From UBA1858 sp045106935 (GTDB lineage: Bacteria > Pseudomonadota > Gammaproteobacteria > UBA4575), in assembly GCA_045106935.1 (NCBI GenBank), contig JBGCFN010000036.1, positions 34,379 to 98,378 on the forward strand: a stretch of 64,000 nt of DNA, read 5' to 3'. The notes under the pieces are model-generated. The model was not told the DNA's origin. It ran no database searches and was given only the letters and a program-made list of their open reading frames with translations. Shown here one piece after another: positions 53,152-62,306 of this stretch (position 1 is its first letter; each line of letters begins with the position of its first letter). The translations under genes and the position numbers were made by a program.

Positions 53152-53553
53152 TTATCGTCGTAGTTCTTGAGGTATAAGCACCCAAGCACTTTTAATCTCT
53201 TCAACTAGTCCTTTCACTTCATCAAGAATTGGAATGTCATTATGCGCATTTGCCTGAATCAATTGGCGCTGCATATAATCGTATAAATCATCTAAATTAG
53301 CAGCAATCTCGCCGCCTTTTTCAATATTTAAAGACATACGAAGTCCATCAAGTATATTTAAGGCCTTAGTTAGACGTGTAATTTTCTCACCAATATCGTC
53401 TTCTTGTATGCAAGTCTTCGCTTCAGTAATACGTACTGACAACGTCTCTAGTAATAAACGAATTAGCTCATGCCCGTTTGCTTCTTCTACTTGTCCATAG
53501 GCACCCATTTCTTGATAGCTTGCCAATGCTTGATTAGAATTTAATGAATTCAT
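53152..53553 (-). CDS. fliS: Flagellin export chaperone FliS
   Basis: Binds the C-terminus of flagellin in the cytoplasm to stop early polymerisation (133 aa). Family features: LASYQEMGAYGQVEEANGHELIRLLLETL near residues 10-38, NILDGLRMSLNIEKGGEIAANLDDLYDYMQRQLIQAN near 67-103 and DEVKGLVEEIKSAW near the end. It lies between fliD (14 bases) and the fliT-like gene. Confidence 0.95.
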   Translation of the reverse strand: MNSLNSNQALASYQEMGAYGQVEEANGHELIRLLLETLSVRITEAKTCIQEDDIGEKITRLTKALNILDGLRMSLNIEKGGEIAANLDDLYDYMQRQLIQANAHNDIPILDEVKGLVEEIKSAWVLIPQELRR

Positions 53554-53567
53554 GTTTATTATTACCT

Positions 53568-54920
53568 TTAACTTGATTGGTTAAGTGATGGCAAATTTGC
53601 CAACTGTTGAGTTAAAAAAGAACTGGTTGAATTAAGCCGACTTAACAATCCATCTAAAGAGCTAAATCTGGCTCGCAACCTCGCTTCAGTATCTTCTATG
53701 CGTATAGATATTCTTTCAATATCTTCATCTAAACTTTGTCTTTCTGTATTAAGACCTTCAGTCCTTGTACTAATTATTCCATCGCTGTCTGTATAACTTT
53801 TGATGACAGACTCTAAAGAAGCAATAAATCCATTTTCAGAGTTTGAAAAAAGATTTTGAATCTCACCAACGTTTGTACTGACTACATCGTCAAATTGGTC
53901 TCCATCAAAACTTAATATACCATCTCTATCGAAGCTCAAACCTAATTGAAATAAATAATTAATATTAGATGACGAGTCGTTATAATAATTTGAAAATAAA
54001 CTTCTGGCACGGGTTTCAATATTTAATAATGTATTTTCGCCAGACAATGAAGTATCACCTTGAACATTTAACGTTGAGATCAACTCATTGTATGATGACA
54101 CCAAGGCTTCTATAGAGGTTTTTGCCACACCCAAATTTTCTGAAACTGAGACAGTAGCAGTGCCCACATCTTTTAAGTTCAATGTGACACCTTGAATCAC
54201 ATCAGAGATTTCATTACTAGTTCTTGTTACTTCAAACCCATCAACAGTCAAAATCGCATCAAGCGCTGGGGTCAGTTCTTGAATATTAAAATTAAGTCGG
54301 GACAAACCTGCATCATCAGTATTATTTGCATCATCATCTGTGATCGCGATTTGTATAGTATTTGCTAGACCAGAGTCATTAGCCGTTAGAATCAGCTTAC
54401 TCCCTTCATCTATATTAATAATGCTTGCTTGAACACTAGTATTATCATTTTCAGCATTAATAGCATCACGAATTTGTTCTAGCGTATTGGTTTCACTTGT
54501 AATATCTACATTAAAAGTATCCGCACCCACCGTAAACGTGATCTGGCCTGTACCAATCACTTCACTACCACTAATAAAACTTTGTGACCCTAATTTATTA
54601 TTTTGCGCAATTTGAGTGACTTCAACATCATTTGAGCCTGTGACTGCAGCTTGATCACCACTTGCTGTAAACACAGAATCATCACTTGATGATGCAGCAA
54701 CCCCCCTAAATGCATCAGAAGTCGCTAATGCACTTACTGAGCTTTGGAATGAAGATAACGACCCTTGTAGTTGACCAAACGCACTAATTTTCACATCAAG
54801 ATTAGCTTGGCGAGTTTGCAATAATTGAATCGGTCTTGATTCAGCCGCTATTAGATTTTGAACCAGCGATTCAAGATCTAATCCTGATCCAACTCCAAGC
54901 GATGATATAGATCCAGCCAT
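53568..54920 (-). CDS. fliD: Flagellar filament cap protein FliD
   Basis: Filament cap (450 aa) that folds flagellin at the tip. The N-terminal FliD domain (SISSLGVGSGLDLESLVQNLIAAESRPIQ near 3-31, with coiled-coil heptads) and the C-terminal domain (SGENTLLNIETRARSLFSNYY near 290 and a long coiled coil near 385-440) are clear. The central variable part is exposed. A strong sigma-54 element lies about 44 bases upstream, so fliD-fliS-fliT form a unit. Confidence 0.95.
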   Translation of the reverse strand: MAGSISSLGVGSGLDLESLVQNLIAAESRPIQLLQTRQANLDVKISAFGQLQGSLSSFQSSVSALATSDAFRGVAASSSDDSVFTASGDQAAVTGSNDVEVTQIAQNNKLGSQSFISGSEVIGTGQITFTVGADTFNVDITSETNTLEQIRDAINAENDNTSVQASIINIDEGSKLILTANDSGLANTIQIAITDDDANNTDDAGLSRLNFNIQELTPALDAILTVDGFEVTRTSNEISDVIQGVTLNLKDVGTATVSVSENLGVAKTSIEALVSSYNELISTLNVQGDTSLSGENTLLNIETRARSLFSNYYNDSSSNINYLFQLGLSFDRDGILSFDGDQFDDVVSTNVGEIQNLFSNSENGFIASLESVIKSYTDSDGIISTRTEGLNTERQSLDEDIERISIRIEDTEARLRARFSSLDGLLSRLNSTSSFLTQQLANLPSLNQSS

Positions 54921-54963
54921 TTTTACCTTTATCTCAAAATTATAAGTTAATTCATTTAATAGC

Positions 54964-54981
54964 TTGCAAAGATAATGCCGA
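54964..54981 (-). promoter_or_regulatory. Sigma-54 promoter upstream of fliD
   Basis: Minus strand TCGGCATTATCTTTGCAA shows GGCA and TTGCA with GG-N10-GC spacing, a strong match, within the 67-base gap between flaG and fliD. Confidence 0.82.
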
Positions 54982-54987
54982 ACAGCA

Positions 54988-55371
54988 TTACCCTTCGTCA
55001 GCTAATAAAATACCTGTGGGAACTGACGCACTAGCGAAGTTTTCACTCACTAATTTAGCTATCACAAGTAATTCTTCTGGAGGTATTTGACGGATAATTT
55101 TGCCGGTTTCAGGCTCTCGCACGGTAATTATGACTCTACCGCTTGATTCATCCACCGAAAATTCAAGATTTCTATCTAACTGCTTAACAAAATCATTGAC
55201 CTGTTTTGCAGCTTGTTTTACATCTGAAGTAGTGGGCTTTGCAGTCTCTTGAGCTACTTTTTCAGATCGTTGTGCATTAATCGCGACGACATTTGCCGTA
55301 CCTCGATTATTATTATTCGAGTTGGACTGTGGTCGTGTTATACCTGTTAAGGATGTCACATCAGTCGTCAT
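54988..55371 (-). CDS. flaG: FlaG family protein
   Basis: A 127-aa protein of the FlaG family, which affects filament length in several genera. The C-terminal half is conserved: VNDFVKQLDRNLEFSVDESSGRVIITVREPETGKIIRQIPPEELLVIA near 57-104. The first 50 residues are low-complexity (Ser, Asn, Thr). It follows fliC after a hairpin that probably reduces read-through. Confidence 0.92.
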   Translation of the reverse strand: MTTDVTSLTGITRPQSNSNNNNRGTANVVAINAQRSEKVAQETAKPTTSDVKQAAKQVNDFVKQLDRNLEFSVDESSGRVIITVREPETGKIIRQIPPEELLVIAKLVSENFASASVPTGILLADEG

Positions 55372-55402
55372 CGTTATTACCTTTTTCTATCTTTGCTAAA
55401 AT

Positions 55403-55430
55403 TGTGCTCGGCCATAGCCGACCGAGCACA
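55403..55430 (-). terminator. Hairpin between fliC and flaG
   Basis: TGTGCTCGG (55403-55411) pairs with CCGAGCACA (55422-55430); on the minus strand it is followed by ATTTTAG. Position right after the flagellin gene fits a partial terminator that keeps fliC mRNA in excess of flaG. Confidence 0.65.
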
Positions 55431-55445
55431 TATTTCATATTACGC

Positions 55446-56804
55446 TTACTGAAGAAGCGATAATACTGACTGCGGTAATGAGTTAGCCTGAGCCACAATC
55501 GATAAACCAGCCTGTTGTAGAATCTGGCCTCGAGTTAAGTCAGCAGTCTCTGCAGCAAAATCAGCATCCTGAATTCTTGAACGAGCAGCCGTTAAGTTTT
55601 CAGAAGTAATTTGCAAGTTAGAAATAGTAGACTCAAAACGTGTTTGAACCGCACCAAGCTCTGAACGAAGAGTGTTCACCTGACTAAGTGCAAAGTCTAA
55701 TGTTAACAATGCAGTAGTTGAAGATGATTGCGTTAATACATCAGTACCAGTAACCGAGCTATTGGTCTGAGTAGCACCCAATGCAGTACCACCTGTGACA
55801 ACTGCGAAAGTACCTGTCGCTGTAAAGTCAGTATTTGACTCAGATACCGCGCCAGCTAATACAATACCTGCTTGGTAAGTATCATTACCTGCACTGAATC
55901 CAGCACCAGTCGTTGTGATATCTGTACCATCTGTATTACTTAATATTACTGCACCACCACCACTAGCTGTCGCTGTTACACCTGTTTGAGCAGTCAATGC
56001 ATTAATTGAAGCAATATCTGTCGCTTGAGTCGCAGAAATTGTGACAGTAACACCATTAATTGTTGCAGTACCTGCAGCAAGTGTTAATGCATCTGTAGTC
56101 GTTGTTGTAGCTTGCTGTGCAGAGATACCTGAAGAAGATGTAATCGCATTAATTTGATTAACGATATCTCCAACAGAATCACCTGCTGACAAACCAGATA
56201 AATCTACAGCAATACCTTGAATAACTAAGTTATCTGCAGCAATTGATGCATCAATTGCAGTTTGGTCAATTGAAGCAGACTCAGAAGTTCGAGCACCTAA
56301 GATATCTGCTCTAGCATCAACACCAGAAACGTTAATTGTTTGGTTTTGGTTAGCACCCACTTGGAAAGACAAGCTAGATGAAGAACCATCAAGTACATTT
56401 TGCCCGTTAAACTGAGTAGTCGTTGCGATACGTCGCACTTCAGCAATTAGCTGCTGTACCTCATTGTTAATTGCTTCACGGTCAGATGCAGTATTAGTAT
56501 CGTTAGCTGATTGAACTGCTAGCTCACGAATACGTTGCAATGCACTAGTCGATGTACTTAAACCACCTTCAGCTGTTTGCGCGTATGAAATACCATCATT
56601 CGCATTTCGAATCGCTTGGTTAAGACCTCGAATTTGAGAAGTGAATCGCTCAGCAATCGCCAGACCTGCAGCATCATCTTTCGCACTATTAATACGTAAA
56701 CCAGATGATAAACGTTGCAATGATTGACCTAACGCATTCTGCGACTCGTTTAAGTTTCGTTGAGCATTCAACGAGAATAAGTTTGTATTTACAATTTGTG
56801 GCAT
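55446..56804 (-). CDS. fliC: Flagellin
   Basis: Filament subunit (452 aa). The N-terminal D0/D1 region (residues 1 to about 140: VNTNLFSLNAQRNLNESQNALGQSLQRLSSGLRINSAKDDAAGLAIAERF) and the C-terminal D1/D0 region (about 370-452, ending SLPQSVLSLLQ) are classical. The middle third is Ala/Thr/Ser/Gly-rich with flagellin_IN-type units (residues about 195-235 and 245-295), surface-exposed and variable; many Ser/Thr could be glycosylated. Only one flagellin gene is in the window. AAGGAG eight bases before the ATG and a sigma-28 promoter upstream support strong late expression. Confidence 0.97.
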   Translation of the reverse strand: MPQIVNTNLFSLNAQRNLNESQNALGQSLQRLSSGLRINSAKDDAAGLAIAERFTSQIRGLNQAIRNANDGISYAQTAEGGLSTSTSALQRIRELAVQSANDTNTASDREAINNEVQQLIAEVRRIATTTQFNGQNVLDGSSSSLSFQVGANQNQTINVSGVDARADILGARTSESASIDQTAIDASIAADNLVIQGIAVDLSGLSAGDSVGDIVNQINAITSSSGISAQQATTTTTDALTLAAGTATINGVTVTISATQATDIASINALTAQTGVTATASGGGAVILSNTDGTDITTTGAGFSAGNDTYQAGIVLAGAVSESNTDFTATGTFAVVTGGTALGATQTNSSVTGTDVLTQSSSTTALLTLDFALSQVNTLRSELGAVQTRFESTISNLQITSENLTAARSRIQDADFAAETADLTRGQILQQAGLSIVAQANSLPQSVLSLLQ

Positions 56805-56894
56805 TTTACCAGCTCCTTTAAAAAGTTTCTTTCCTTGCTAGGAAACACTCCGACTCTGCAGAGCTTTAGTGCTCCCGCGTTGCCATTGTCAAGC

Positions 56895-56921
56895 GTATCG
56901 GCCTTGCAAATAAAAACTTTA
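56895..56921 (-). promoter_or_regulatory. Sigma-28 (FliA) promoter of fliC
   Basis: Minus strand TAAAGTTT (56914-56921), 11-base spacer, GCCGATAC (56895-56902). The E. coli consensus is TAAAGTTT-N11-GCCGATAA, so 15 of 16 positions match. The -10 box ends about 90 bases before the fliC ATG. Confidence 0.93.
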
Positions 56922-57061
56922 AGGAATGTAACTAAAAAAAGTGATGAACGGATAAAAATAATCTTGACTTTCTTATTTCAGATTTCACACAAAGAAAATT
57001 CTTTAATAATGATTTGATGACTGGGAAATTTTCCGTGACTAACGGTAAGTAAACTAAAGTT

Positions 57062-58261
57062 TTATAAGAAATTAAATAAATTTAAACTTTGTACGCGTGA
57101 AAATGTGGCTTGCACTGCTTCAAGTGAAGTTATTTCAAAGGTTAGCTGGCTAATTGCTTCAGCTAAATCTAAATCCTCTACTTCTGATAAGGTTTGCTGT
57201 AATACCAATTTTGCACTTGATGATTCAGTATCAGCGGAGTCTAATGAGTTTTGACGCGTCCCGACAGTTGTCCTTATATTAAGTATATTACCGATTGCCT
57301 GATCAATGTCACCTAAAGCGACTTGTAACCCTTGTTGAAGTTCAGCTTCTCGGGATTGATCAAATGGAGAAATATCAAGCGTATTAATCAGATTAGTAAT
57401 AGTCTCAAATACATCCTGATTTCGACTGGCCTGAACTGTAAATTCATCTCCGGTATTTACATCACCTGATATTGCAACATCAATTCCATTAAAACTAATG
57501 GATGTTCCATCAGTATAGGGCTGAGCAGATAATACCGTTGTTGCTGTCGTATCATTAACGACATCAAATGTACTCGCTGATGTAAATACAATTCTAAAAT
57601 CGTTTGCGGCGAAAGTTGTATTATCAACCACGCTGCCAGCATTAATCGTCCCACCTCCTGTATTACTAACACTTACATTAGTAGAAAACGAGCCATTGCC
57701 ATTACGTATTTTTTGAAATACTTCATAACCAGATTCACCAATATCAACTGCACGGTTGCCTGAGATCTGTAAATTTAACGGAGATTGATCTCCATTATAA
57801 GTTGCGCCACTTGGCGTTAAAGTAAAAGGCTTCGTCTTTCCTTTTCCACCAGAAAATAAAAATTCACCATTGCCATCTCGAGTATTGGCATAGTCCAATA
57901 ATTCTTCTAATCGCTGACTAATTTCTGTTTTAATAATATTTCTAGTTTCATCGGTTTGCGTACTTGAATTAGCTTGAATCGTTAAGTCACGAACACGCTG
58001 CAGCGTATTATTTACGCTGGTTAACGTAGCATCAACCAAACCTAGCTGTTGATTTGCAAAACCTCGATTACGTTCAAATTGATCTAATCGTGAAATAGCT
58101 TGATTCAGATCGACTGAGCGTGCAGCTTCGGTAGGCGCATCAGATGGGCGTAGTAATTTTTTACCTGATCCTATTTGTGCTTGTAAACCTGCTACTTGAG
58201 AAAGATTCTCTTGTATATCTTGAACAGCACGTTGGTAATATAATGAAGTTGAAATACGCAT
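57062..58261 (-). CDS. flgL: Flagellar hook-filament junction protein FlgL (HAP3)
   Basis: Junction protein (399 aa) related to flagellin. The N-terminal region (MRISTSLYYQRAVQDIQENLSQVAGLQAQIGSGKKLLRPSDAPTEAARSVDLNQAI near 1-56) and C-terminal coiled-coil end (LAEAISQLTFEITSLEAVQATFSRVQSLNLFNFL) are typical. A central beta-rich domain is inserted, as in longer FlgL proteins. It starts three bases after flgK. Confidence 0.94.
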   Translation of the reverse strand: MRISTSLYYQRAVQDIQENLSQVAGLQAQIGSGKKLLRPSDAPTEAARSVDLNQAISRLDQFERNRGFANQQLGLVDATLTSVNNTLQRVRDLTIQANSSTQTDETRNIIKTEISQRLEELLDYANTRDGNGEFLFSGGKGKTKPFTLTPSGATYNGDQSPLNLQISGNRAVDIGESGYEVFQKIRNGNGSFSTNVSVSNTGGGTINAGSVVDNTTFAANDFRIVFTSASTFDVVNDTTATTVLSAQPYTDGTSISFNGIDVAISGDVNTGDEFTVQASRNQDVFETITNLINTLDISPFDQSREAELQQGLQVALGDIDQAIGNILNIRTTVGTRQNSLDSADTESSSAKLVLQQTLSEVEDLDLAEAISQLTFEITSLEAVQATFSRVQSLNLFNFL

Positions 58262-58264
58262 ATA

Positions 58265-60166
58265 TTATCTTGCAACCACGCTTAATAATGTTTGAAATAA
58301 TTCATCACTGGTAGAAATAACTTGTGCAGCTGCCTGATACGCTTGCTGAAACTTAGTCAGATTCACCGCCTCTTCATCCAAATTAACACCAGAGACGCTT
58401 TCTTTCGCTTGAACAGAATCTTGTAGCAATCGATTTTGCGCACTACTATTCAACTCAGCCTGACGCGTGACTGTCCCCACTCTGCCGACTAATCCACCAT
58501 AAGTTTCTTGATAGTTACTACTTCCACCCACTGTATCGGCCGTTTGTAGACCAAGTAAAGCTAATGCATTGGTATTATCTGACACCGCATTGGCATTACG
58601 CTCAATAACAAACACATCATTATTTTCAACAGGACCTTCGATATTGACGCGTATGCCATTAAAATCAATATCTGCTCCACTGGTATAAGCCACTCCTGTA
58701 GCAATGTTGGCACCATCAGTGACATTGAATATATCAAAGGTACTTGCAGGGCTATTAAATCGAATCTCCACAGTATCGGTAAGATCAGGGTCCGTGATAT
58801 CTAACACTTGAGGCGGATTAATTGTGGCGTCACCTAGATTGCTCAATTGCGCACTGGTTCGCACGGGCGATGCAGCAGCAAAGTCATCAGTTCTAGAAAT
58901 TAATACATCAATTTGGCTAGCACCTAATCGCGTTGGCCGAATTAGAAATCGATCACCTGCAGCCGCCCCTGCACTGACATTTATCTCCACACCGTCAACA
59001 GTGAAAGTTGTTGCAGCTGAGACGGTTGTGACACCGTCATCTAGGCGTGTCACTGTATAATTTGCACCATCATAGCTAAGACTATAATCAGATGAGGTTA
59101 ACGCTCTAAAATCTGTAATAGTCCCCGTGACAGTGGCACTACCAGAATTATCAGTATTAGCCACCACTTCCACTGGACCGGAAGCAAAGAAATCAGTCCC
59201 AATCGCACCTGTTAGTGTTTGCCCTACATTATGTTGTTCATTAAATGTGCCGGCGATCACCGTTGCAATGCGCCCAAATTCATTTCGAATTGAATCTAGC
59301 TGTTCATTTTTAAACTCTAACAATCCAGATAACCGACCACCTGTAATTGAATTAGTGATGTCTGCATTACCAGAAAATGTTTGATAGGCAATACGAGTAT
59401 TAGACGCATCATTAGGATCTGAAATTGCAACTAGTGTTTGTGCATTACCTCCAACAACGATACTTTGACCACTGCCAACAAATACACTTAACGAGCCATC
59501 ATCCTGCTCCAATGTTTGCACTGAAACAATCTCAGAAAGTTCTAGGACTAATTGATCGCGTTGATCTAACAAATCGTTAGGCCGTTGACCTCCTGTAGTG
59601 ACACTTTGTGATTCGACGATTTTAAGGTTCAAGTCTGCAATACTTGTTGATATTGCATTTAGATCTTGAATATTTTCACTGATACCAACTTTAATATCAC
59701 TATCAATGGCATTGAGTTGTGACTCAATATTTGTGAATCTAGACACTAGAGATTCAGCTGCACTCAAAACTACTTGGCGCGCAGAACTAGAACTCGGATC
59801 AATCGCTAGATCTTGTACACTATTAAAGAAGTTCTGTAATGACGGCGCTAAACTGCCATCACCATCAGCTAATAGATTATCTACGCGTGAGGCTAAATTA
59901 CTAATTGCATCCAATCTACCTGCTTCCGTTGATGCTGTTCTTAATTGCTCGATCAAGAACTCACTTTCAATCCGTTGAATATTTGAAACTCGCGTACCCG
60001 TTCCGATGAAGCCATTACCAAATCCCTGTGGCTGCAAAGTAGTAAAGTTGACTTCTTGACGACTGTAACCAGGAGTTGTTGCATTGGCGATATTATTTGA
60101 GGTTGTTGCTAATGCAGTTTGAAATGCACGCAATCCTGTCACTGCAATATCTAATGAATTAGCCAT
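58265..60166 (-). CDS. flgK: Flagellar hook-associated protein FlgK (HAP1)
   Basis: Hook-side junction protein (633 aa). It opens with the rod/hook-family motif ANSLDIAVTGLRAFQTALATTSNNIANATTPGYSRQEVNF and ends with the conserved EEAVNLTKFQQAYQAAAQVISTSDELFQTLLSVV. A long central variable region with beta-rich repeats accounts for the extra length over enteric FlgK (about 550 aa). It lies between flgJ (18 bases) and flgL. Confidence 0.95.
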   Translation of the reverse strand: MANSLDIAVTGLRAFQTALATTSNNIANATTPGYSRQEVNFTTLQPQGFGNGFIGTGTRVSNIQRIESEFLIEQLRTASTEAGRLDAISNLASRVDNLLADGDGSLAPSLQNFFNSVQDLAIDPSSSSARQVVLSAAESLVSRFTNIESQLNAIDSDIKVGISENIQDLNAISTSIADLNLKIVESQSVTTGGQRPNDLLDQRDQLVLELSEIVSVQTLEQDDGSLSVFVGSGQSIVVGGNAQTLVAISDPNDASNTRIAYQTFSGNADITNSITGGRLSGLLEFKNEQLDSIRNEFGRIATVIAGTFNEQHNVGQTLTGAIGTDFFASGPVEVVANTDNSGSATVTGTITDFRALTSSDYSLSYDGANYTVTRLDDGVTTVSAATTFTVDGVEINVSAGAAAGDRFLIRPTRLGASQIDVLISRTDDFAAASPVRTSAQLSNLGDATINPPQVLDITDPDLTDTVEIRFNSPASTFDIFNVTDGANIATGVAYTSGADIDFNGIRVNIEGPVENNDVFVIERNANAVSDNTNALALLGLQTADTVGGSSNYQETYGGLVGRVGTVTRQAELNSSAQNRLLQDSVQAKESVSGVNLDEEAVNLTKFQQAYQAAAQVISTSDELFQTLLSVVAR

Positions 60167-60184
60167 ATTTTATTCCTATCAACG

Positions 60185-61189
60185 TCATTGACGTAATTTA
60201 GAGAATGCTGCGTTATCTAGAACATTCAATATTTTATTTGCATAGTTAGGATCTGTTGCATAACCTGCATTTTGAATTTCACTTAAAAATCTCTTTGCAT
60301 CACCTGCAAATTCAAGTGCATATGAATAACGCTCATTACCCAATAAAAACTCAGCGTAATCCTCAAATGATTCCTTCAATGAATCATAAGCTCGAAAAGA
60401 TTGCTTGAGTTCATTAAATGCACCATCTTCAAATTCAAGTGTTTTACTACCCACGTGATCCCCTTCCCAACGACTATCCGCTTTAATACCAAAGTAGTTA
60501 TTTGAGCTACCTCCAGTATCTTTGGGAACATGACTTCCCCAGCCGGTTTCAAGTGCCGCGATAGCCACTAGCACCTTGGCATCAACACCTAAACGCTCAG
60601 CAGGTGCTTGAGCATATTGATAAGCAATGTCTACAAACTCATTTGGTGTTTCTGGCTTAAAGGCTAAAGGCCTGATTTGTGCCACATCATTCGCAGAATG
60701 AATAGTGTTAACCACCTGCGAATCTTCTTGAATCTTATGACTTAGGTTCTCCACAAATTCATCTAAGTTAAGTGTGACTTGCTTGGGAGAGTCATCATCT
60801 ACACTCTCGCTAGTCATAGTCGCTGCACTAGCTATCACATCATCAATTGTAGATTGTTGAATAGAATCATCATTATTTTTGGCATTTTCAGAATGATTAC
60901 CTCCCAATTGACGATTTAAGATATTTGCTATTCCCAGCACTTCTTTCTTTGCAAGATCTGCAGCAATCTGCTGATCATACATATCTCGATAAAATTCAGA
61001 TTGCTCACTTTGAAACATGCCTTGAGAAAGAGACGCAGTACGCATACTCTTTAGCATTTGTTGTAAAAACAATGCTTCAAATTGCTGAAAAATTTCATCA
61101 TCAACTTGCTTCTCTCCATTGCCCGCCTGCAAACGCAGTCGTGCTGTATCTGATGCAGTTGATAGTAAAGATGCGATTCCGTCACTCAT
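60185..61189 (-). CDS. flgJ: Flagellar rod protein and muramidase FlgJ
   Basis: Dual-domain protein (334 aa): the N-terminal rod-binding domain (QFEALFLQQMLKSMRTASL near 36-54, FYRDMYDQQIAADLA near 66-80) and the C-terminal glucosaminidase-type domain that opens peptidoglycan for the rod, with AIAALETGWGSH near 209-220 (catalytic Glu214) and NYFGIKAD. A polar linker of about 80 residues joins them. It is exported by the flagellar route, hence no signal peptide. Confidence 0.95.
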   Translation of the reverse strand: MSDGIASLLSTASDTARLRLQAGNGEKQVDDEIFQQFEALFLQQMLKSMRTASLSQGMFQSEQSEFYRDMYDQQIAADLAKKEVLGIANILNRQLGGNHSENAKNNDDSIQQSTIDDVIASAATMTSESVDDDSPKQVTLNLDEFVENLSHKIQEDSQVVNTIHSANDVAQIRPLAFKPETPNEFVDIAYQYAQAPAERLGVDAKVLVAIAALETGWGSHVPKDTGGSSNNYFGIKADSRWEGDHVGSKTLEFEDGAFNELKQSFRAYDSLKESFEDYAEFLLGNERYSYALEFAGDAKRFLSEIQNAGYATDPNYANKILNVLDNAAFSKLRQ

Positions 61190-61193
61190 GATT

Positions 61194-62291
61194 TTAAATC
61201 ACTATTAGCTCAGCTTTAAGCGCACCAGCTTGCTTAAGTGCTTCTAAAATTGCCACTAAATCTCCAGGCGCAGCACCGACTTCGTTGACTGCATTGACTA
61301 TAGAATTAAGAGAGATACCAGGATCGAATAAAAACATCCGATCAGAATTTTGTTGTACATCTATTTCCGTATCCACGATCACTTCAGTCTCACCAACCGC
61401 TGCAAATTCATTAGGTTGACTGACTTCCATATTTTCAGAAATTGTCACCACCAAGCTACCATGTGAGACTGCAGCGGGTGAGACACGAACATTTGCTCCA
61501 ATTACGACTGTACCGGTACGTGAATTTACAATCACTTTGGCGGCGCCAGCACCAGGTATCATGCGAATATTTTCTATCTCTGCTAAAAAAGAAACACGAT
61601 TAGCGGCATCGAATGGCGCTCTAACTCTAACCGTCACAGGATCAAGTGCACTAGCAACACCGCCACCCATAATTTCGTTAATACGATTTTGCATACGTGT
61701 TGCAGTTGTAAAATCAGATGTATGTAGATTTAGATACAAATGGTCTTGCAGTGCAAAATTACTTGGTATTGAGCGTTCAACTGTTGCGCCGTTTGGAATT
61801 CGCCCTGCACTTGGCACATTAATGGTAATACTTGAACCATCACTACCTTGTACACCTAAACCACCTACGACCAAGTTACCTTGAGCCACCGCATATACTT
61901 TGCCATCAATACCTTTTAGAGGCGACATCAATAAACTTCCGCCACGTAGACTCTTAGAGTTACCTAAAGATGAGATTGTCACATCAATAGTTTGTCCGGG
62001 TTTTGCAAATGCTGGCATTTCTGCATGAATAGATACCGCAGCCACATTTTTTAATTGCGGATTCACATCAGGTGGAATAGTGATATTGTATCGATTAAGA
62101 AAGCTTTTTAAACTTTGCACTGTAAATGGTGTTTGACTAGTTTGATCACCTGTTCCATCCAAACCAACAACCAATCCATATCCAAGCAATTGGTTTGTAC
62201 GAACACCAGCCACCGAAGTTAAATCTTTAATTCTTTCAGCCAGAACCGAATTTGAAAGCGCTAACAGTATTAATATGTATAGTAATCTCAT
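61194..62291 (-). CDS. flgI: Flagellar P-ring protein FlgI
   Basis: Periplasmic ring in the peptidoglycan layer (365 aa), a bearing for the rod. A signal peptide ends near residue 18 (LALSNSVLA). Conserved mature segments: RIKDLTSVAGVRTNQLLGYGLVVGLDGTGDQT near 20-51 and GKVYAVAQGNLVVGG near 130-144. Length is normal. It sits between flgH (15 bases) and flgJ (4 bases). Confidence 0.96.
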   Translation of the reverse strand: MRLLYILILLALSNSVLAERIKDLTSVAGVRTNQLLGYGLVVGLDGTGDQTSQTPFTVQSLKSFLNRYNITIPPDVNPQLKNVAAVSIHAEMPAFAKPGQTIDVTISSLGNSKSLRGGSLLMSPLKGIDGKVYAVAQGNLVVGGLGVQGSDGSSITINVPSAGRIPNGATVERSIPSNFALQDHLYLNLHTSDFTTATRMQNRINEIMGGGVASALDPVTVRVRAPFDAANRVSFLAEIENIRMIPGAGAAKVIVNSRTGTVVIGANVRVSPAAVSHGSLVVTISENMEVSQPNEFAAVGETEVIVDTEIDVQQNSDRMFLFDPGISLNSIVNAVNEVGAAPGDLVAILEALKQAGALKAELIVI

Positions 62292-62306
62292 TGGGTCATC
62301 CTTTGA

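Noticed and set aside
61537..61884. 115-codon frame antisense to flgI
   Set aside because: Shadow of flgI, no ribosome binding site.
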